Positions 60,079 through 64,000 of a DNA stretch of 64,000 bases are shown in pieces. The DNA comes from DATEMU01 sp964414585. GTDB taxonomy: Bacteria; Planctomycetota; Phycisphaerae; UBA1845; UTPLA1. Both the position numbers and the translations under genes were made by a program. The DNA is taken from assembly GCA_964414585.1 (NCBI GenBank), contig CAYPXR010000021.1, forward strand, positions 1 to 64,000, given 5' to 3'. Numbering within the stretch: position 1 is the stretch's first letter; each line of letters starts with the position of its first letter. The notes beneath the pieces are model-generated. The model was given only the letters and a program-made list of their open reading frames with translations, ran no database searches and had not been told where the DNA came from.

Positions 60079-61541
60079 GCGCACATCGCCGTGCGAATCA
60101 GCGGTTGATAAAGCATCTCCGCCGGCATGTTGTACCACGCCGTGCAGATCATCCCGAGCGCACGTTTGCGCTCCGCGCAGCGCCGCGCATGCGTGCAAAT
60201 GTTGTCGTCGAAGCGTGCGAAGTTCGGCACGCCGTCCGTCGTGTCGCCGTTGCCCATGCCCGTCGGGCTCGTGATCACGTCGTGCCCGCGGTCGAGATAG
60301 TATTCGAGGTAGGGCATCGCCCGAATCCACTTCGGAAAGCCGTCGCCGAGATAGCGGCCGAACTCACTCATATACGCCTTGCCCAATGAGCCCTTGAGCC
60401 GTGCGGCCTCCGAATAGTCTTTCATCACGCGCCGCTGGACGTCTGAGAGCTTTCCGCGCTTCTTCGTGAGGCTCCAGTGCCAGTCATGGCAGACGCGCGG
60501 CGCACCGTCGATATGGGCCATTCGCGGAATCAGCACCGGCGTCGGATCGGCGACGGCGATGTAGTCCCAGTAGTCGATGATGACCTCCTTCGGCAGGTGC
60601 TTGAACGCATCGGGATAGGCACAGAGCGTGTCGTCCCAGACGATCGGCCGAAGCCCCTTCTCCAGCAGCCATCGGGCACACTCGCCGATGTAGCGGCCAT
60701 ACAGGGCCCCGCGGCCGTCGCGCCTGGCAATCGGCGAACACCGCTCGCACGCCCCGATCTTCCTCGCCTCGTCGCCGCCCAGGTGAAAGTGCTTCGCATC
60801 TGGATGACGCGCGATCACGTCCTGGGCCAGCGCCTTGAACAAGGCCATGCTCTCCGGATGCGCGGGGCATAAAAGGTTCGGCCGTTCGGGCCGTTCGCGA
60901 AGATGCGCCAGATGCGGCTTTCCCAGGGCATATTCCAGATGCGCGATGCTCTGTTGCAGCGGAATGATCTCGATCCCGGCGGCGTTCGCGGCGTCCTTCA
61001 ACCGTTCGATATCGGCGACGCTAAAGGCAGTCGGATCGCGTAACTGCGGATGCGATTCAATAGGAAACCGCGAGCCGTATTCGACCAAAAGCACATTTAT
61101 CTTCAAAGAGGCCGCCGTCTGGATGAAACGCAGGGATTCGTCCAGGCCCATCCGCCGGTAGTGTTCGAGATTGAGATGAAACCCCCGCCATTTCAACGTC
61201 GGCCAGTCCTCGACGGAGCCGGTCGGCGGCAATCCCGTGGATGCGATTTGCTTGAGCGTCGCCAGCGCGTAACGAAAACCGGCTGTTCCGCCGGCGCGCA
61301 CGCGCAGAGCTTGTGCGGCGAACTCCAACCGGTACCGGTCCGAAGGTCCGTCGCTCGCCGCCAGCGTAATGAATAGCGCGCCGTCGCCAAGACCTTTGAG
61401 TTCGCTCTCAAATGCGCCCCGCAACGACTCCGACCCGGACGCCTCGCATTGCACCTCGATGCGCCCCGGCCACGCGCGATCGGCCGGTGGCAGGCGGACT
61501 TCCTTGGGGATCGGGATGATCTCGCTGGGTTTATTGCTCAT
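60054..61541 (-). CDS. GH20-like beta-N-acetylhexosaminidase family protein
   Basis: A 495-residue protein with a small N-terminal domain (IIPIPKEVRLP) and a TIM barrel: TLKWRGFHLNLEHYRRMG, FHLGGDEARKIGACERC (the Asp-Glu catalytic pair of the GH20 family), VIIDYWDYIAVAD and GTAWYNMP-like closing segments. It should remove terminal N-acetylhexosamine from glycans. No signal peptide is seen. It is followed by the frameshifted transferase in the same direction and diverges from asnB. Confidence 0.82.
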   Translation of the reverse strand: MSNKPSEIIPIPKEVRLPPADRAWPGRIEVQCEASGSESLRGAFESELKGLGDGALFITLAASDGPSDRYRLEFAAQALRVRAGGTAGFRYALATLKQIASTGLPPTGSVEDWPTLKWRGFHLNLEHYRRMGLDESLRFIQTAASLKINVLLVEYGSRFPIESHPQLRDPTAFSVADIERLKDAANAAGIEIIPLQQSIAHLEYALGKPHLAHLRERPERPNLLCPAHPESMALFKALAQDVIARHPDAKHFHLGGDEARKIGACERCSPIARRDGRGALYGRYIGECARWLLEKGLRPIVWDDTLCAYPDAFKHLPKEVIIDYWDYIAVADPTPVLIPRMAHIDGAPRVCHDWHWSLTKKRGKLSDVQRRVMKDYSEAARLKGSLGKAYMSEFGRYLGDGFPKWIRAMPYLEYYLDRGHDVITSPTGMGNGDTTDGVPNFARFDDNICTHARRCAERKRALGMICTAWYNMPAEMLYQPLIRTAMCAWSTGVRE

Positions 61542-61608
61542 GCCGTCGCCGCCCGATTACCATGCCTCGCGGGAACGGCGGAGTATAACGCAAAGGTCGT
61601 GTGAACTG

Positions 61609-63492
61609 ATGTGCGGCATCGTCGGCGGGATCTCCATCGAACCCTTTGCGTGGGCGGCCGAGCCGGGCCGACTCCAGGCCGCCGTCGACACGCTCGCGCA
61701 TCGCGGGCCCGACGATCGCGGCGAGCAGCTTTTCGCCGGCGGCCGCGCCTTCATCGGCCATCGCCGCCTCTCCATCATCGACCTGTCCGGCGGTCATCAA
61801 CCGATCGCCAACGAAACCGGCAAAATCCACACCATCTACAACGGCGAGATCTACAACTATCGCGAGCTGCGCGACGCGCTGACCGGTCGCGGTCACGCCT
61901 TTCGTACACGGACCGACGGCGAGGCGATCGTGCATCTTTACGAGGAAAGGGAGGCGAACTTCGTCGAGGCCCTCTCCGGCATGTTCGCCGTCGCCGTTTA
62001 CGACGAAAATGCCGGCACACTGACGCTCGCCCGCGACCGCAATGGCATCAAGCCGCTCTACTACTACCACAACGGTCGCAGCCTGATTTTTGCCTCCGAG
62101 TTGAAGGCGATCCTTGCGCTCTTGTCGCAGCGGCCGGCGCTATGCAAACCGGCCTTGCGGGAGTACCTGCGATGGAAGTTCGTCCCGGCCCCGCTGACGA
62201 TCTACGAAAACATCTTCAAACTACCGCCCGCCCATGTTCTGACCGCGACGCCGGACCCCGGCAGCGCCCACCTGAAAGTCGAGACCCGCCGCTACTGGGA
62301 GGTCGACTACGGCGTCCAGAAGATCACCGACGAAAAACGCGCGATCGATGAACTGGACGGCCTGCTCCGCGCATCGATCCGCGGCCACCTCGAATCCGAT
62401 GTCGAGATCGGCGCGCTGCTCAGCGGCGGCGTCGATTCATCGCTCGTCGTTGCTCTGGCCTGCGAAGTTTCCGGCAGGCCGATCAAAACTTTCTCCGTCG
62501 GCTTCGAGGAGACCGGTTTCGACCAGTTGCCCTTCGCCCGGCGGCTCGCGGAAAAATACAAGACGGTTCATTTCGAGGAGCACGTCCGTTTCGATCCAAT
62601 GGAGACGATCCCGCTGCTGGTGCGGCAGTTCGACGAGCCCTTCGCCGACTCGTCGGCCCTGGCCTGCTTTCGCGTCTGCCAGGTCGCCGCGCAGCACGTC
62701 AAAGTCGCTTTCACCGGCGACGGCGGCGACGAAACCTTCGCCGGCTACGGTCGCTACGAAGAAGTCCTCTCGTCGCAGTCGCGGCCCGGTCTCTGGCGGG
62801 CCGTGCGTGATCGGGCGATTGTCGCATCGTCGTCGGCGCTCCTGTCGCCGGAGGCGAAGTACCTGAAACGTTTCCGCCACGCCGCACGGGGCCCGCTGGA
62901 GCGGCACGAGGAACATCAATTGCTGTTCAGTGACTGGCTGGCCGATCGCCTGTTGACGGAAGGCTACCGTCAGTCAGGCACCTCGCCGATCTTTGCCGCC
63001 CACCGCCGCCGCGCGGTCGATCGCCATTGGTCGCCGGTGGACGTCGCCCAATACATTGACCTGCAAATGTCCCTGCCGGACGACATGCTCACGAAGGTGG
63101 ACCGCACGAGCATGGCGTGCAGCCTGGAATGCCGCGTGCCGCTGCTGGATCACACCATCACGCAATTCGCGGCGTCGCTGTCGACGGACCTGAAGATTCA
63201 CGGCGGCGTGCGGAAGTATCTCCTGAAAAAAGTCGCCGAGCGCTACGTCCCGCGCGAGCTGCTCTACCGCCAGAAAATGGGCTTCCGCATCCCCATCCGC
63301 CGCTGGTTCAAAAGGGGCCTTCTCGACCAGACGGCCGCGCTGCTCGACGGCGGCGCGCTCGTTCAGCAAGGCATCCTCGACCCAACCGGCCTCCGCTGGA
63401 TGCTCCGCCACCAACGCCGCGCCTGGATCGACTTCGGCAGCCAGCTCTGGGGGCTGCTTTTCTTGGAGCATTGGGCTCGCGCGAATCATTGA
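61609..63492 (+). CDS. asnB: Asparagine synthetase (glutamine-hydrolysing)
   Basis: A 627-residue enzyme starting MCGIVGG, whose Cys2 is the glutaminase nucleophile. The N-terminal glutaminase domain has IGHRRLSIIDLSGGHQP and YNGEIYNYRELRD; the C-terminal synthetase domain has the PP-loop GALLSGGVDSSLVVALA, SVGFEETGFDQ, FTGDGGDETFAGYGRY and RVPLLDHTI. It amidates aspartate, or in exopolysaccharide clusters other carboxylates. The frame is open upstream to 61369, but the Cys2 requirement fixes the start at 61609. Confidence 0.95.
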   Translation: MCGIVGGISIEPFAWAAEPGRLQAAVDTLAHRGPDDRGEQLFAGGRAFIGHRRLSIIDLSGGHQPIANETGKIHTIYNGEIYNYRELRDALTGRGHAFRTRTDGEAIVHLYEEREANFVEALSGMFAVAVYDENAGTLTLARDRNGIKPLYYYHNGRSLIFASELKAILALLSQRPALCKPALREYLRWKFVPAPLTIYENIFKLPPAHVLTATPDPGSAHLKVETRRYWEVDYGVQKITDEKRAIDELDGLLRASIRGHLESDVEIGALLSGGVDSSLVVALACEVSGRPIKTFSVGFEETGFDQLPFARRLAEKYKTVHFEEHVRFDPMETIPLLVRQFDEPFADSSALACFRVCQVAAQHVKVAFTGDGGDETFAGYGRYEEVLSSQSRPGLWRAVRDRAIVASSSALLSPEAKYLKRFRHAARGPLERHEEHQLLFSDWLADRLLTEGYRQSGTSPIFAAHRRRAVDRHWSPVDVAQYIDLQMSLPDDMLTKVDRTSMACSLECRVPLLDHTITQFAASLSTDLKIHGGVRKYLLKKVAERYVPRELLYRQKMGFRIPIRRWFKRGLLDQTAALLDGGALVQQGILDPTGLRWMLRHQRRAWIDFGSQLWGLLFLEHWARANH

Positions 63493-63928
63493 TAAGAGCA
63501 TTTCGCCTTGCAACGGAAGGTTGACCGTCCGATCCGAGCCGGAGGCGCAAGTCGTAGATCCGCTGTGGCGGGCTCCGGACCGTCACCGCACGACCGGCTT
63601 AAACTTCGCGCCCCGGCCCCCGACTTTTCCCTTGCCTTTCTTAGGATCACAGACTAGCATGTTCGGAAACGGTTAGGTTCACTGAGTTCGAGGACCGACC
63701 TCAACCCCTGCAATCCTTCCGCGCGCCCGTTCGGCGAAAGGCACGCGGCGAATGGCTATGGGCAAATGGCTTCCGATCAACCCAGAATTTTCCTCGGCGC
63801 CTCCGAGCCTCTGTGGTTCGTCCCTATTCCCCACCCCTGTTTTTCAACCCAAGAACGCGGCAATTTCAAGTTTTTCAGGCAAATTCAACCCAAAAAAATT
63901 CGTGTTTCGTCCCGGCCCACAGTCCCCG
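63493..63928. other. Gene-free region with possible dispersed repeat
   Basis: About 430 bp without a credible gene. Around 63780-63835 the sequence reads as a CCTCCGAGCCTCTGTGGTTCG-like stretch followed by CT-rich bases, reminiscent of a dispersed low-complexity repeat in some planctomycete genomes. No RNA gene was recognised. Confidence 0.4.
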
Positions 63929-64000
63929 TTACGGACACGACCCGTCGCCCAGCAGAGCCTCGGCAAACAGCGCCGCATCGACAAGATCAACGCCGTTGAG
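63929..64000 (-). CDS. C-terminal end of a dockerin-like secreted protein (partial)
   Basis: On the minus strand the last 23 codons before a TAA read LNGVDLVDAALFAEALLG followed by DGSCP. This is the second half of a dockerin/type-I EF-hand-like unit (D-x-LNGVDL-x-x-F), often found at the C-terminus of planctomycete secreted proteins. Only this fragment is in the window, so the protein's function is unknown. Confidence 0.55.
   Translation of the reverse strand, partial: LNGVDLVDAALFAEALLGDGSCP

Noticed and set aside
63766..63999. 77-residue plus-strand frame at the right edge
   Set aside because: It has no ribosome-binding site, an odd composition, and overlaps the dockerin-like end on the minus strand and a repeat-like stretch.
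1..64000. CRISPR arrays, tRNA, rRNA or insertion sequences
   Set aside because: No regularly spaced repeats, no TTCGAAT-type T-loops outside coding genes, and no transposase-like frame with terminal inverted repeats were seen by eye.

Overview
The window is a GC-rich bacterial chromosome segment that most resembles a planctomycete, possibly Phycisphaerae or a relative. This placement is an inference from several features: many large secreted or membrane proteins, two S9 peptidases, FG-GAP and PQQ beta-propeller proteins, TPR/glycosyltransferase fusions, short lipoprotein-like peptides with a GC(D/F/L)P-type box, and a dockerin-like C-terminus at the right edge. No rRNA, tRNA, insertion sequence, prophage or CRISPR array was seen.

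Layout. 1-9.5 kb: the end of a double amidohydrolase, a zinc-ribbon/RGG protein, a PQQ propeller, a PhnP-like hydrolase, a Cys/Met PLP enzyme, an HDOD protein, a NeuB-type sialic acid synthase and a cysteine desulfurase. 9.5-12.3 kb: an accessory patch with a glyoxalase-fold protein, a BamE-like lipoprotein, an orphan antitoxin-like ORF, methyltransferase remnants flanking a nucleotidyltransferase/partner pair, and a CBS protein. 12.4-14.6 kb: prolyl oligopeptidase. 14.7-26.6 kb: one long minus-strand flagellar operon, fliL-fliN-fliO-fliP-fliQ-fliR-flhB-flhA-flhF-flhG-(membrane protein)-fliA-(small protein)-SpoIIE phosphatase, which carries export gate, C-ring, placement and sigma-28 functions. 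26.9-34.8 kb: cell-envelope and housekeeping genes (polysaccharide deacetylase, L,D-transpeptidase, FG-GAP lipoprotein, serS), a RhuM gene and a di-haem cytochrome. 35.1-38.4 kb: a YchF-like GTPase, three tandem short lipoprotein-like peptides separated by a clear terminator, and alanine racemase. 38.5-40.7 kb: rplA-rplJ-rplL without rplK or rpoBC, with a structured rplJ-rplL gap and a bidirectional terminator. 40.7-44.7 kb: an S41 protease and a STAS/RsbW/STAS partner-switching module. 44.9-63.5 kb: an S9 peptidase, a fourth microprotein, a KamA-like radical SAM protein, three TPR glycosyltransferase-like membrane proteins, ribosomal protein S1, a sigma factor that seems to start at ATT, a frameshifted glycosyltransferase, a GH20-like hydrolase and asparagine synthetase.

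The least described material is the family of four tiny secreted peptides (36.2-37.1 kb and 47.0 kb), the remnant-flanked nucleotidyltransferase pair, the structured rplL leader, and the recurrent NPQS/NPKP-type repeats inside flhF and flhA. No large new defence or biosynthetic system is evident.
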